This document shows positions 33,229 through 42,747 of a stretch of DNA of 64,000 nt, piece after piece (position 1 is the first letter of the stretch; every line of letters begins with the position of its first letter). The position numbers were made by a program, and so were the translations under genes. The DNA is from Clostridia bacterium (GTDB taxonomy: Bacteria; Bacillota; Clostridia; Lachnospirales; Lachnospiraceae), in contig QKJQ01000021.1 in NCBI GenBank assembly GCA_003249225.1, positions 80,598 to 144,597 of the forward strand, in the 5' to 3' direction. A model generated the notes under the pieces. The model saw nothing but the letters and a program-made list of their open reading frames with translations, was not told the DNA's origin and did not search any database.

Positions 33229-34617
33229 ATGAAAAAGAGAATGGTTAATATTGTTATTATACTTGTTTTGATTTCAGCAATGCTTACAGGCTGTGCGGGG
33301 AAAAATAACAATGAAGTAACAAACAATAGTAATTCTTCACCAGAGTCGGTGAACAGCAATAGCGGCAATGAAGCAGACGAAGTAGCCGCAGGGACGGATA
33401 CTGAAGAAGCAATAGAAATCTCATTTTATACAACAGAGACGGGAAAGGATGATTTGTTTTTAGATCTCATTGAACATTTTGAGGAGACGAATAAAAACAT
33501 AACAGTTGAGTATATTGCAGCAGGGGATGACCAGTTACAAAAATGGATGTCGTTGTATGCAAGCAATGATGGACCAACGGTTGCTTTGATGGACCCAATT
33601 AACATTTTTGAAAATCAGGAAAGAATGAAAGCATACAATACAACAGAATGTCCATGGCTTGATAATGTGTATGAGGATTCCTTAAGTGCATTTACATACG
33701 ACGGTCAAGTATATGGAATTCCTGGAACAGCTGCTGGTTTTGGTCTATTATACAATCAGCGTGTTTTGGATGAAGCTGTTGGAGGTACCTTTGATCCGGC
33801 AACAATCAAAACAAGAAGCGCATTGAAGGAACTTTTTGATAAGATTGAAAGCACAGGTGTGGCAGCTTCAATGTTTACTGGTGTTAATTGGTCTTTAGGC
33901 GCACATTATCTTGGAATGGTTTACGGCGGTTACCGAGGGGATGTGACAGAGAGGGTTTCCTTTGCTGAAAGTGAAAAAAATGGTACTGCAGATTTGGCAA
34001 ACGATAGTGTGTTTAATGCATACATGGACACCTTTGATCTGATTGCCGAATATAATTATAACAAAGAAGACCCATTGGTTGGAAATGTTAATATTGATGC
34101 AGAAGCTTTTGCAACTGGAAAGGTCGGAACATGGTTCATGGGAGATTGGGCATGGACATACATAGCAGGAATAGATGGTGCGGATTCTGAATATGGAATT
34201 CTGCCGATTCCTGTAAGTGATAACGAGGATGATTTGTTCAATACGGTTATTCCTACCTCATATGCAAAAGGGTATTGTATTGATGCAAGTCAAAATACGG
34301 AGAGCCAGCAGATGGCTGGACAGAAATTCGTTGAATATCTCTGTACAGATGCATATGCTCAGCAGGAAATGATAGCAGCATGCGGACAGGCACTTCCTTA
34401 TAAAAATTGCACAGCTACAGTTGAAAGTAAACTGGGTCAGGCAACAGCGTCTTACATTGAAAAAGGCCTTACCTATGATTTTTATGGTACTGCAGATTTG
34501 TTACCTTCCGATTTCTGGTATGAAAACGGAGCTTATATGTGTGAATATCTGGCAGGCGCATGTGACAGAGAGACACTTGCGAATAACATAGCATCTTATT
34601 GGAAAGAGCGGAACTAG
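33229..34617 (+). CDS. sugar ABC substrate-binding lipoprotein (importer 2)
   Basis: A 462-residue family 1 (MalE-like) extracellular solute-binding lipoprotein. The lipobox LTGC puts the lipid on Cys22, and an Asn/Ser-rich spacer follows. The mature domain has VALMDPINIF and TGKVGTWFMGDWAWTYI, typical of oligosaccharide-binding proteins. GGAGG precedes the ATG. A very stable hairpin follows before the permeases. The sequence class differs from importers 1 and 4, so a different sugar is likely. Confidence 0.92.
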   Translation: MKKRMVNIVIILVLISAMLTGCAGKNNNEVTNNSNSSPESVNSNSGNEADEVAAGTDTEEAIEISFYTTETGKDDLFLDLIEHFEETNKNITVEYIAAGDDQLQKWMSLYASNDGPTVALMDPINIFENQERMKAYNTTECPWLDNVYEDSLSAFTYDGQVYGIPGTAAGFGLLYNQRVLDEAVGGTFDPATIKTRSALKELFDKIESTGVAASMFTGVNWSLGAHYLGMVYGGYRGDVTERVSFAESEKNGTADLANDSVFNAYMDTFDLIAEYNYNKEDPLVGNVNIDAEAFATGKVGTWFMGDWAWTYIAGIDGADSEYGILPIPVSDNEDDLFNTVIPTSYAKGYCIDASQNTESQQMAGQKFVEYLCTDAYAQQEMIAACGQALPYKNCTATVESKLGQATASYIEKGLTYDFYGTADLLPSDFWYENGAYMCEYLAGACDRETLANNIASYWKERN

Positions 34618-34675
34618 GAGAGAAGAGTTACTGATCAAAATAGTGATTGAGGTAAATTTCATTCATTCTTAATTG

Positions 34676-34737
34676 ATCACAGAATTGACATATCAGCATC
34701 GACTTGTTATGTGGGTAGATGCTGATATGTCTGTGAT
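34676..34737 (+). terminator. stable hairpin between binding protein and permeases
   Basis: GACATATCAGCATC pairs perfectly with GATGCTGATATGTC, extended by ATCACA/TGTGAT with a 5-base bulge. Only a weak T tract follows. It probably attenuates transcription or protects the binding-protein message, giving more binding protein than permease. Confidence 0.75.
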
Positions 34738-34774
34738 TATTACTTCAGAAGATTTTCCAAAAGAGCAGGAGTGA

Positions 34775-35692
34775 ATGAAATACTTCAGTAACAATAAGGA
34801 GGCTAGTGTGAAGCATAACCGCATTAAAAAAAATTTAAATAGTATTTTGCTGTTTTTATTATTTGCAGGGCCCGTCGTATTTATCTGGTTTTCTGTTGTA
34901 ATTATTCCTTTCCTTTATGGTATAGGAATCACATTCACAGACTGGAACGGGTTGTCTATAAATGTTAACTTTATTGGTGTAAGTAATTATATCGAAGTGT
35001 TTACAGATTCTGTTTTCTTTGGAGCTTTTCTAAAAACAGTCCTTTATGTAATCTTCAGTGTAATAATTAGCAACCTAACAGGCTTTTTGCTTGCCTTGGC
35101 GGTAACTAGCGGCATTAAGGGTCAGGGCTTGTTCAGGACCGGATTTTTTACACCTAATATTATTGGAGGGATTATACTCGGATATATATGGAACTTCATA
35201 TTCTCCTATGCACTGACCGGTCTTGGAAAGTCACTGGGAATTGATTTTATATCGACATCATGGCTTACTGATCCCCATAAAGCACTGGCAGCACTAATTA
35301 TAGTAACAGCTTGGCAGATGAGCGGTTATTTAATGGTTATATATATAGCAGGACTGAGCAGCGTGCCAAAAGAACTGCTAGAGGCTGCATCTATTGACGG
35401 GGCGTCCAGATGGGCAGTAGTGAAAAAAGTTAAAATTCCACTGATCCGAAACTCAATAACAATCTGTGTTTTCTTGTCCATCATCAGGACCTTCATGTCT
35501 TTTGATGTTAACTTGTCACTTACCGCAGGAGGACCCTATAAATCAACGGAACTTATTGCATACAAAATCTATCAGACAGCTTTTACCAAGATGGATTTTG
35601 GAGTGGGGCAAGCACAGGCAATCGTTTTATTTGGTATTGTTACCGTGATTTCTCTTGCCCAAGTGTACTTCACCAGAAAGGGGAGAGAATGA
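34775..35692 (+). CDS. MalF/UgpA-type sugar ABC permease (importer 2)
   Basis: A 305-residue permease with six predicted helices. The ATPase-contact loop is LEAASIDGASRWAVVKKVKIP near 205. The N-terminal ITFTDWNGLSINVNFIGVSNY is typical of the MalF/UgpA class. Its stop overlaps the next start by four bases (ATGA), showing translational coupling. Confidence 0.93.
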   Translation: MKYFSNNKEASVKHNRIKKNLNSILLFLLFAGPVVFIWFSVVIIPFLYGIGITFTDWNGLSINVNFIGVSNYIEVFTDSVFFGAFLKTVLYVIFSVIISNLTGFLLALAVTSGIKGQGLFRTGFFTPNIIGGIILGYIWNFIFSYALTGLGKSLGIDFISTSWLTDPHKALAALIIVTAWQMSGYLMVIYIAGLSSVPKELLEAASIDGASRWAVVKKVKIPLIRNSITICVFLSIIRTFMSFDVNLSLTAGGPYKSTELIAYKIYQTAFTKMDFGVGQAQAIVLFGIVTVISLAQVYFTRKGRE

Positions 35693-36528
35693 CAATGGTA
35701 GAAAGAAGTAAGAAGAAACAGACGACAGCATTTTTGCTGATATTAATTGTATTACTATTGTTTATGGTACCATTCTTTGTTCTGGTCATAAATACCTTTA
35801 AAACAACAGCAGAATTTACAAAGTCACCATTTAGCTTACCAAGATCGTTTCGTTTTGATAATTATATAACAGCAATTTCGAAAATGAACTTCTTTGTTGC
35901 ATTAAAGAATACAGCAATCATTACAATAAGTGCAACATTATTTAATACGGTGATTTCATCGATGACAGGTTATTTTTTTGCGAGAAAAAAATGGAAGATC
36001 AACAAGCTTATATTTATGTTATTGCTTGCGTCAATGGTTGCACCTTTTCAGGTGTATATGATACCGCTTGTAAAAATATATGGAGGAATGCTTAATTTAT
36101 CGAATCAGTTGATAACGGTTGCATATGTTGCAGTCGGACTGAATATTCCGTTTTCTGTGTTCTTATACAATGGGTTTGCGGAAGGAATACCGGAAGAACT
36201 GGATGAAGCAGCGAGAATTGATGGTTGCGGTATGCTGAGAACTTTTTTCAGAATTGTATTTCCGTTATTAAAACCGATTATGATTACCGTCATGGTATTT
36301 GTTGCGCTAGGTGTATGGAACGATTATCTTATGACAAGCTTATTCCTAACAACAACCAAAACTAAAACACTGGCATTGGCAGCATTTACTTTTCTGACCA
36401 ACCATACAGCAGACTATTCTCCAATGATGGCAGGATTGGTTCTTGGAATTTTGCCAGTCTTGATTTTTTATCTACTTGGACAAAAGTATATTATTGAAGG
36501 CGTAATATCAGGAAGCGTAAAAGGTTAG
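35689..36528 (+). CDS. MalG/UgpE-type sugar ABC permease (importer 2)
   Basis: A 279-residue permease. The contact loop is DEAARIDGCGMLRTFFRIVFP near 170 and the C terminus is YIIEGVISGSVKG, both typical of the UgpE class. The start overlaps the previous stop. Its own stop codon overlaps that of the convergent AraC gene, so there is no space for a terminator. Confidence 0.93.
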   Translation: MTMVERSKKKQTTAFLLILIVLLLFMVPFFVLVINTFKTTAEFTKSPFSLPRSFRFDNYITAISKMNFFVALKNTAIITISATLFNTVISSMTGYFFARKKWKINKLIFMLLLASMVAPFQVYMIPLVKIYGGMLNLSNQLITVAYVAVGLNIPFSVFLYNGFAEGIPEELDEAARIDGCGMLRTFFRIVFPLLKPIMITVMVFVALGVWNDYLMTSLFLTTTKTKTLALAAFTFLTNHTADYSPMMAGLVLGILPVLIFYLLGQKYIIEGVISGSVKG

Positions 36529-37352
36529 CGAGTCAGGAATTTCTTTGGAGTACAGCCATAAATCTTCTTAAAGGTATTGATGAAAGATTTAACATTTGGA
36601 AATCCATTTTTTAATGCACATTCTGTAAGGGTAGACTGTGTTTCCAATAATTGCTGTGCGGCATGATGGGTTCTGACAAAATTCAGATAATCAATGTAAT
36701 TTACACCTATAATATCTTTAAAATACCGTGAAAAATAGCCAGGGGAGTATTTGAAATGATCCGCGATGTTGTTTAAGGAAAGTGTATCACAGTAATTTTG
36801 TTCAATATATTCAAGAAACTCGGTAACTTTATACTGATCCTTGCTAAAAGGTGGGGAGTACAGTTTTTCCTTATTGATACAATGCTCCGATATCAGAAGC
36901 ATAAGATCATAGGTGTTTTTCATCATATGAAGCTGGTACATAGGTTGGTCTTCTTCCAACTCGTAAAAGTTTTTTGCTATTTTTTTAATTTGTTTTGTAA
37001 CTTCTTCAATGTGTGGATTAAAGAAAAATGTATTTTTCCCGATCCAGGTCTCTATAAAGGAAAGGTCAAAGATAACAGAGATTCCTCTGAAATGGTCGGA
37101 TATGTCATTGTATCGTGTGGAATGTAATTCACTGCTATTAATGATAAGCCAGTCATCTCCAGAAAAATTAAAATTATCACTTCCGACATTAACGATCTGG
37201 CATCCTTCAAAAGTGACAAGGAGTTCAATGCTTCTATGCCAGTGAAGAGGAGCCCAGATGAATTCTCCGGACAGATCGTGCTTATAAAGTTTTAGTGGTA
37301 AATGATCAAATTGATCAAAGTTGTCATTAAAGGATTCATATAAAGCTGACAT
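36525..37352 (-). CDS. AraC-family regulator, module D
   Basis: A 275-residue regulator with an N-terminal cupin (PLHWHRSIELLVTFEGCQIV) and a C-terminal double helix-turn-helix (FKYSPGYFSRYFKDI, then CALKNGFPNVKSFINTFKKIYGCTP). It is divergent from the CE2 esterase gene, with a 114-base gap, and probably controls module D. Its stop overlaps the stop of the importer 2 permease by four bases tail to tail. Confidence 0.92.
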   Translation of the reverse strand: MSALYESFNDNFDQFDHLPLKLYKHDLSGEFIWAPLHWHRSIELLVTFEGCQIVNVGSDNFNFSGDDWLIINSSELHSTRYNDISDHFRGISVIFDLSFIETWIGKNTFFFNPHIEEVTKQIKKIAKNFYELEEDQPMYQLHMMKNTYDLMLLISEHCINKEKLYSPPFSKDQYKVTEFLEYIEQNYCDTLSLNNIADHFKYSPGYFSRYFKDIIGVNYIDYLNFVRTHHAAQQLLETQSTLTECALKNGFPNVKSFINTFKKIYGCTPKKFLTR

Positions 37353-37466
37353 GGAATCACTCCTTTTTTTTATTACTGCATATGATTATTATACCATCAG
37401 ATATTTATCATTACCATAATATGTTTGATAAATCCTGATATACAAAATAGATGAACGAGGCGAAAT

Positions 37467-38588
37467 ATGAGAAGTGTAAATATTATGGAATGTTTAAATC
37501 AAATAGAAAAGTTAGGTAGAGTTTATAGTGGACAGGAAAATGAAATATATTGTAACTGGACCTGCTCTGGTATAAGACTACGTTTTAAAGGGACTTGCCT
37601 GCTGGCCAGAATGAATGCACAGCATGGGGAAGAAATGGAAAAGGAAATGTTCACCCAAACAGTAAAAATGAGGACATTATGGCCATATGCTGCTGTTTTT
37701 CTGGATGACGAAGAAACTCCGATTTATTCCTATGAGATCAATGATCAAAACAAAGAATACTTACTATTCTCCTGTGAGAAAGAGGAAGTACATACTATTA
37801 CCATACGAAAGATTACAGAGAATGCCAAAGGGAAACTTTCAGTTCAGGGATTAACAATAGAAGGTGTTTTATTAGAAAAAAGACTTGAAAAAAAAGAAAT
37901 GAAGGTTGAATTTATAGGGGATTCCATAACCTGCGGTTTTGGTAATATGTCAAACGAAAGAGATCATATGTTTTATTCAATTGACGAAAATGGTTGGAAT
38001 TCTCATGCTGCCATTGCATCAAGACAGCTTAACGCATCATTTTCTATTCTTTCTTTTTCGGGAATTACAGTATCAAGAGGGATTGGAAATTTTCAATGGA
38101 TGATTCCTAGTATGCCGGAATTATATCCATATACGGACAGAGTATTTCAAGAGGCTGGCGGAGAAAAAGAAGAATTTGAGGAGTGGGATTTTGCATCGAA
38201 CATACCGGATGTAATTGTAATTAATCTTGGAACAAATGATGCAACATTGATTGAATTTAATGGAGAGGTTGAACTTGGGATTAAAAAGTTTGAAGAAGAT
38301 TACTATAACTTTCTCGAAATGATTAGAGATAAGAATGGATTCAACGCGCAAATCATTTGTACTTTGGGTAGCATGGATTATTTCCTTTATGACAGCATAG
38401 TAAAAGTTGCAGAAAACTTTGCAAAGAATAAAAACGATAAAAAAATATCTTGTTTTAAATACGGAAGAATGAGAATTACAGATGGATATGGTGCCTGTGG
38501 ACATCCTAATCTCGTCACGCAAAAAAGAATGGGAGACGAGATCGCAGCATATATTAAACAACTTCTTGATAGAAAGGAAAGGAGATAG
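37467..38588 (+). CDS. CE2-type acetyl esterase
   Basis: A 373-residue carbohydrate esterase of family CE2 type, which removes acetyl groups from xylan and related glycans. A short N-terminal beta-sandwich (about 1 to 130) leads into the SGNH domain, with nucleophile Ser153 in GDSITCGFG. The family's Asn lies in LGTNDA, and the catalytic His in CGHPNLVTQ near the end. CE2 enzymes use a Ser-His pair. There is no signal peptide, so the substrate must be an imported acetylated oligosaccharide. It begins a run of five genes with small gaps. Confidence 0.85.
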   Translation: MRSVNIMECLNQIEKLGRVYSGQENEIYCNWTCSGIRLRFKGTCLLARMNAQHGEEMEKEMFTQTVKMRTLWPYAAVFLDDEETPIYSYEINDQNKEYLLFSCEKEEVHTITIRKITENAKGKLSVQGLTIEGVLLEKRLEKKEMKVEFIGDSITCGFGNMSNERDHMFYSIDENGWNSHAAIASRQLNASFSILSFSGITVSRGIGNFQWMIPSMPELYPYTDRVFQEAGGEKEEFEEWDFASNIPDVIVINLGTNDATLIEFNGEVELGIKKFEEDYYNFLEMIRDKNGFNAQIICTLGSMDYFLYDSIVKVAENFAKNKNDKKISCFKYGRMRITDGYGACGHPNLVTQKRMGDEIAAYIKQLLDRKERR

Positions 38589-38591
38589 AGA

Positions 38592-39773
38592 GTGGAGTGG
38601 AAAACAACTTGGAGTTATCTGAACATTGAATATGGTACAAACATTGGCACACTTCAGGATATTACTCAAAGAACTTTTATAAAGAACAATCTGAATGGTT
38701 TAATGGTGCGAATTCAATTTTCGAATCTGTATTCAGAGGAAGATATGTTGTTCGATCATGTAACAGTAGGAGTGCGGGCAGAGGAAAGTGAGTTGATTAA
38801 AAGAATAACAACGGTGACATATCAGGGGAACAAAATGATTCGGGTCAGTAAAGGAGACAAGTTCTACAGTGATGAGATAAAGCTTACAATTGCTGCAGGT
38901 GAGGAGTTGGTCTTGTCGGTATATATAAAAGAAACAACAGCCATTTGCTCGGTATGTTCAACCTGGTCAGCAAAAAGCTGGTCTACAGTATATGGACATG
39001 GTGGTGATTACACGGAAAGACAAAGCTTTGAAGTAACAGACAGCGGTGAGATATACCCTGTCCTGAACTTTGATCCAAACAAAGCAAATCATATTGCCGG
39101 AATATCTGCAGTTCAGGTTTTTGCAGACACCAAATCAAAAACACTGATATTATTTGGTGATTCAATAACTCACATGTCATATTTTTCAGACGCACTGATC
39201 GCTCGGATTCATGAAACATTACCGGGTGAAATGGCAATTATTAATCGAGGACTGGGAGGCAATCGTCTGTTGCGTGACTACAGCAGAGTTAAAGAGGTTC
39301 CCGGTGGAGGCACATTGTTTGGGGTGGCTGGAGTTGACCGGTTTTATCGGGATGTATATAAAGATGACAATCCGGAATATATTTTTGTCCTGATAGGGAT
39401 CAATGATATTACACACCCTTATGCACTGAACCATTTGGAGGAAGAAATTACATACGATGAGTACAGACACGGTATAGAAAAGTTAATAAATATTGCACAT
39501 GATAACAACAGTAAAATCATGATTGGGACCATAACACCGTTTAAGAATGGCAGTGTGGAATGGTTCGAAAAGGCAGAGTCATTGCGCAAGACAATTAATG
39601 AATGGATCAGGGAGCAAACGCTTTCGGACGGAATTGTTGATTATGATCTGGCAACGAGAAGTGCAGAGGATGCAGAACGAATGTGCGACGACTGTCACAT
39701 GGGAGATGGTCTTCATCCAAATTATGAGGGCGGTAAAAGGATGGCAGAAGCAGTTTTAATAGAATGGTTTTAA
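38592..39773 (+). CDS. SGNH/GDSL hydrolase with N-terminal beta-sandwich
   Basis: A 393-residue esterase-like protein that starts at GTG after AAAGGAG and lies 3 bases past the CE2 stop. Residues 1 to about 170 form a beta-rich accessory domain. The SGNH domain has the Ser block FGDSITHMSYF, the Gly block NRGLGGNRLL, the Asn block LIGINDITHP and the catalytic Asp-x-x-His as GDGLHPNYEGG. Such enzymes are often annotated as SGNH lipases but in glycan loci are mostly acetyl esterases. Together with CE2 it would strip acetyls at different positions. It is cytoplasmic. Confidence 0.85.
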   Translation: MEWKTTWSYLNIEYGTNIGTLQDITQRTFIKNNLNGLMVRIQFSNLYSEEDMLFDHVTVGVRAEESELIKRITTVTYQGNKMIRVSKGDKFYSDEIKLTIAAGEELVLSVYIKETTAICSVCSTWSAKSWSTVYGHGGDYTERQSFEVTDSGEIYPVLNFDPNKANHIAGISAVQVFADTKSKTLILFGDSITHMSYFSDALIARIHETLPGEMAIINRGLGGNRLLRDYSRVKEVPGGGTLFGVAGVDRFYRDVYKDDNPEYIFVLIGINDITHPYALNHLEEEITYDEYRHGIEKLINIAHDNNSKIMIGTITPFKNGSVEWFEKAESLRKTINEWIREQTLSDGIVDYDLATRSAEDAERMCDDCHMGDGLHPNYEGGKRMAEAVLIEWF

Positions 39774-39899
39774 ATAATTCAGTATAAATTAAAGGGTGAA
39801 GAAGTAAGAACTTTTCAAAATAACAAAAGATTTGAGCAAGAGGAAACAAGAAAACAAAAAGAAAGAATAAGTAAGAAGATTCTAACAGGAGGACATATT

Positions 39900-40862
39900 A
39901 TGGGCAGTAAAAAACAAAGCTTATGTGATCTCAATGGTGAGACGTGGCAGCAACCACAGATACGGGGAGAAATTCCACACGGCGACATGCCTGGAGATAA
40001 GGTTGAGATTAACGAGGGACATATAAAAAAAGCAAACGTTATATTTCCAAGACTTATAAAACTCATTCAGGATGTTATCGTTAAAAATGAAAGTCAGAAA
40101 GTCGTCCTTACAGTTTGCGGAGGGTCCGGAGTTGGTAAGTCGGAAATTGCTTCTTTGATCTCGTATTACTTTAATGAGCTTGGGATTGGGAGTTATACTT
40201 TGTCGGGTGATAATTATCCAAACAGAATACCAAAGTATAATGATGCAGAACGCTTGTCTTGTTTCCGAAAAGCCGGGATGAAGGAAATGGTGAGCAATGG
40301 ATTGTTGACTGCAGACCGTTGGGAGCTGATTCATAAATATCAGATAGCAGAGGATGACGCGAATAAAATCCACGAAACTGAGCACGACTGGTATAAAACT
40401 TATCTGCAAGGGGGTAGAACAGGGTTAAAAAATTACCTTGGAACAAATTGGGAAATTGATTTTAATGAACTGGAAGAAATAATTTCTTTCTTTAAAAGAG
40501 GAGATCAGAAAATCTGGCTGAAACGGATGGGCAGAGAGGCTTCAGAACTTTGGTATGAAGAGGTTGATTTCCGGGAGATTCAAGTTCTGGTCATTGAGTG
40601 GACACACGGGAACAGCGATAACTACAAGGGAGTTGATATACCGATTCTGCTTAACAGCACACCAGAAGAAACATTGGCACACCGAAAAGCTAGAAACAGA
40701 GATGGTGCAACAGATAGTCCATTCACAACCACAGTTCTGGAACTGGAGCAGGAAATGTTGATTGCACAGGCACATAAAGCAAAAATAATACTGTCAAAAA
40801 GCGGGGAAATATTGAACTATGATAATTTCCGGGCAAATTTGTGCAAAGATAACAAAATATAG
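39900..40862 (+). CDS. P-loop kinase of uridine/adenylylsulfate-kinase type
   Basis: A 320-residue P-loop protein with Walker A GGSGVGKSE at residues 74 to 81, and a nearby SGDNYPNRIPKYNDAERL that resembles the substrate lid of uridine kinase and phosphoribulokinase relatives. A region with DFREIQVLVIEWTHG may carry the Walker B-like strand. The substrate is not known. It is adjacent to a GH13_18 phosphorylase, so it may phosphorylate the sugar or acid released or used by that enzyme. I cannot assign it further. GGAGG precedes the ATG. Confidence 0.75.
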   Translation: MGSKKQSLCDLNGETWQQPQIRGEIPHGDMPGDKVEINEGHIKKANVIFPRLIKLIQDVIVKNESQKVVLTVCGGSGVGKSEIASLISYYFNELGIGSYTLSGDNYPNRIPKYNDAERLSCFRKAGMKEMVSNGLLTADRWELIHKYQIAEDDANKIHETEHDWYKTYLQGGRTGLKNYLGTNWEIDFNELEEIISFFKRGDQKIWLKRMGREASELWYEEVDFREIQVLVIEWTHGNSDNYKGVDIPILLNSTPEETLAHRKARNRDGATDSPFTTTVLELEQEMLIAQAHKAKIILSKSGEILNYDNFRANLCKDNKI

Positions 40863-40904
40863 GGCAATGCAAAATATTATGTGCTGCATTAAGAGAGGTG
40901 GAAA

Positions 40905-42614
40905 ATGGAAACATTGAATATATTATCTGAAAACAGACCCATGCTAAATGCTTATCCCGACAGTATGGGGGAATCGTTACGAGACATCGTTGATCTTTTA
41001 GGCAGTGAAGAATTAAAAGGTATCTTTTCTTCTTTTTATATTCTTCCAAGCATTTTTAATACAGATTTAGACAGAGGTTTTTCGGTTATTGACTATTCAT
41101 TGAATAAGATACTATGTCATCCGTCTGACATTGAAGAACTAAAGATACTTGGAATTGATCTGAAACTTGATTTTATATTAAATCATATGTCAGCATTATC
41201 AAAGCAGTTTCAGGATATTATAAAGAATGGAGATGAATCTGAATATAAAGATTTTTTTATTAACTGGAATGAGTTCTGGAAGGGACGCGGTAGTGTAACG
41301 GAGGAAGGATTCATAAAGCCGGATGCAGAGTTGATAAAGGATATGTTTTTCAGAAAGCCGGGCCTGCCAATCCTTATGGTTCGTTTTCCGGATGGCAAAG
41401 AAGTTCCATATTGGAATACTTTTTATCAGGAAGTACGATATTCGAAAGTGGATGCACAGGATCTAATGAAGAATATTGGAATACAGTTCCAGGAAGCAGC
41501 GGTCTTGTCGGAACTGATCAATAAAGCCCTGTCCGAAGGAGGAAAACCTTCTGAAATCAGTTTTGACAGATTTGCAGATTACAAAGAAAGTATCATTGCT
41601 TATCTTGAATCGCAAAGAAAATATCTTGGACAGATGGATCTTAATATAAAGTCACCTCTGGTCTGGGATTTTTATGAAGATACAGTAAAGCAGCTTCATA
41701 GTTATGGAGCTAAAATAGTTCGGCTTGATGCCTTTGCCTATGCGCCCAAAGAACCAGGCGAACGTAATTTTCTAAATGAACCAGGTACTTGGGAGGTCCT
41801 TGATAAAATCAGAAAAATAGCAGACAAGTATAACATAATGCTTCTTCCGGAAATACATGCGAGTTATGAAGAAAAGAATTATGAACAGTTTTCCGAAAAA
41901 GGGTACATGATTTATGATTTCTTTCTTCCGGGATTGATTATTGATGCACTGGAAAGTGCGGAAGGGGAACACCTGATAGCATGGGCAGAAGAACTGAAAG
42001 AAAAAAACATTAAAGTCGTGAACATGCTGGGCTGTCATGATGGCATTCCGCTGCTTGACCTGAAAGGGATGATTCCGGAAGAAAGAATTCAGAGAATTAT
42101 TGATATCGTTGTTTCAAGAGGTGGGTATGTTAAGGATCTTCATGGACAAAAAAATGTATATTATCAGGTAAATGCGACCTATTACAGCGCTCTAGGCGAT
42201 AGCGACAAAAAGCTGCTTATGGCTAGAGTGTTACAGCTTTTTATGCCAGGCAAGCCACAAATCTGGTATCTCGATCTTTTTGCAGGAAGAAATGACTACG
42301 AAGCAATAAAGAGAGCAGGCGCTGGAGGACATAAGGAAATCAACCGCACGAACCTGAAGACTGGACAGATAAAAGAAATGCTTCAGAGTAATGTTGTGAA
42401 AAAGCAGCTTGAAATGCTCCGTTTTCGTTCAGAATTCAAAGCATTTGGGTTTGAATCCAAAATGACAATCAGCGGATCGGGTCCTAAGATTAGCATTGCA
42501 TGGGAAAACGAATCCTACCGTGCTTCTTTACATGCTGATTTGGAGAATATGTCATTTGTAATAAAAGGAGAGGAGCTCAATGGGAACACTTTGTTTTCAA
42601 TGACGAGTGACTGA
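40905..42614 (+). CDS. GH13_18 glycoside phosphorylase (sucrose phosphorylase-like)
   Basis: A 569-residue GH13 subfamily 18 protein. It keeps the glucosyl-enzyme nucleophile Asp275 in VRLDAFAYA, acid/base Glu316 in LPEIHASY, and the transition-state Asp in GCHDGIPLLDLKG. It differs from sucrose phosphorylase (about 490 residues) by an insertion of roughly 60 residues before the nucleophile region, and by the loop AGAGGHKEINRTN. In length and loop it is closer to glucosylglycerate- or kojibiose-side relatives such as YcjM. The acceptor cannot be read from sequence. It probably releases glucose 1-phosphate from an imported alpha-glucoside. The P-loop kinase precedes it by 42 bases. Confidence 0.85.
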   Translation: METLNILSENRPMLNAYPDSMGESLRDIVDLLGSEELKGIFSSFYILPSIFNTDLDRGFSVIDYSLNKILCHPSDIEELKILGIDLKLDFILNHMSALSKQFQDIIKNGDESEYKDFFINWNEFWKGRGSVTEEGFIKPDAELIKDMFFRKPGLPILMVRFPDGKEVPYWNTFYQEVRYSKVDAQDLMKNIGIQFQEAAVLSELINKALSEGGKPSEISFDRFADYKESIIAYLESQRKYLGQMDLNIKSPLVWDFYEDTVKQLHSYGAKIVRLDAFAYAPKEPGERNFLNEPGTWEVLDKIRKIADKYNIMLLPEIHASYEEKNYEQFSEKGYMIYDFFLPGLIIDALESAEGEHLIAWAEELKEKNIKVVNMLGCHDGIPLLDLKGMIPEERIQRIIDIVVSRGGYVKDLHGQKNVYYQVNATYYSALGDSDKKLLMARVLQLFMPGKPQIWYLDLFAGRNDYEAIKRAGAGGHKEINRTNLKTGQIKEMLQSNVVKKQLEMLRFRSEFKAFGFESKMTISGSGPKISIAWENESYRASLHADLENMSFVIKGEELNGNTLFSMTSD

Positions 42615-42640
42615 TTTACTGATATGTTTTTCTTTCGTCA

Positions 42641-42669
42641 TTGACGGAATGTGTCATAATATTTATATC
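42641..42669 (+). promoter_or_regulatory. possible sigma-A promoter before GH43-Ig gene
   Basis: TTGACG and TATATC lie 17 bases apart in the 133-base gap between the GH13_18 gene and the next gene. It would allow separate expression of the latter. Confidence 0.45.
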
Positions 42670-42747
42670 AAAAATTGATTTGATGAAAAAGGCAACAGAA
42701 AATACAAATCGAACGATAGTGTTGTAATAAGTAGCAGGAGGAATATT

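Noticed and set aside
38121..38669. 182-codon frame antisense to the CE2/SGNH junction
   Set aside because: It spans two well-supported genes in antisense and has no recognisable features.
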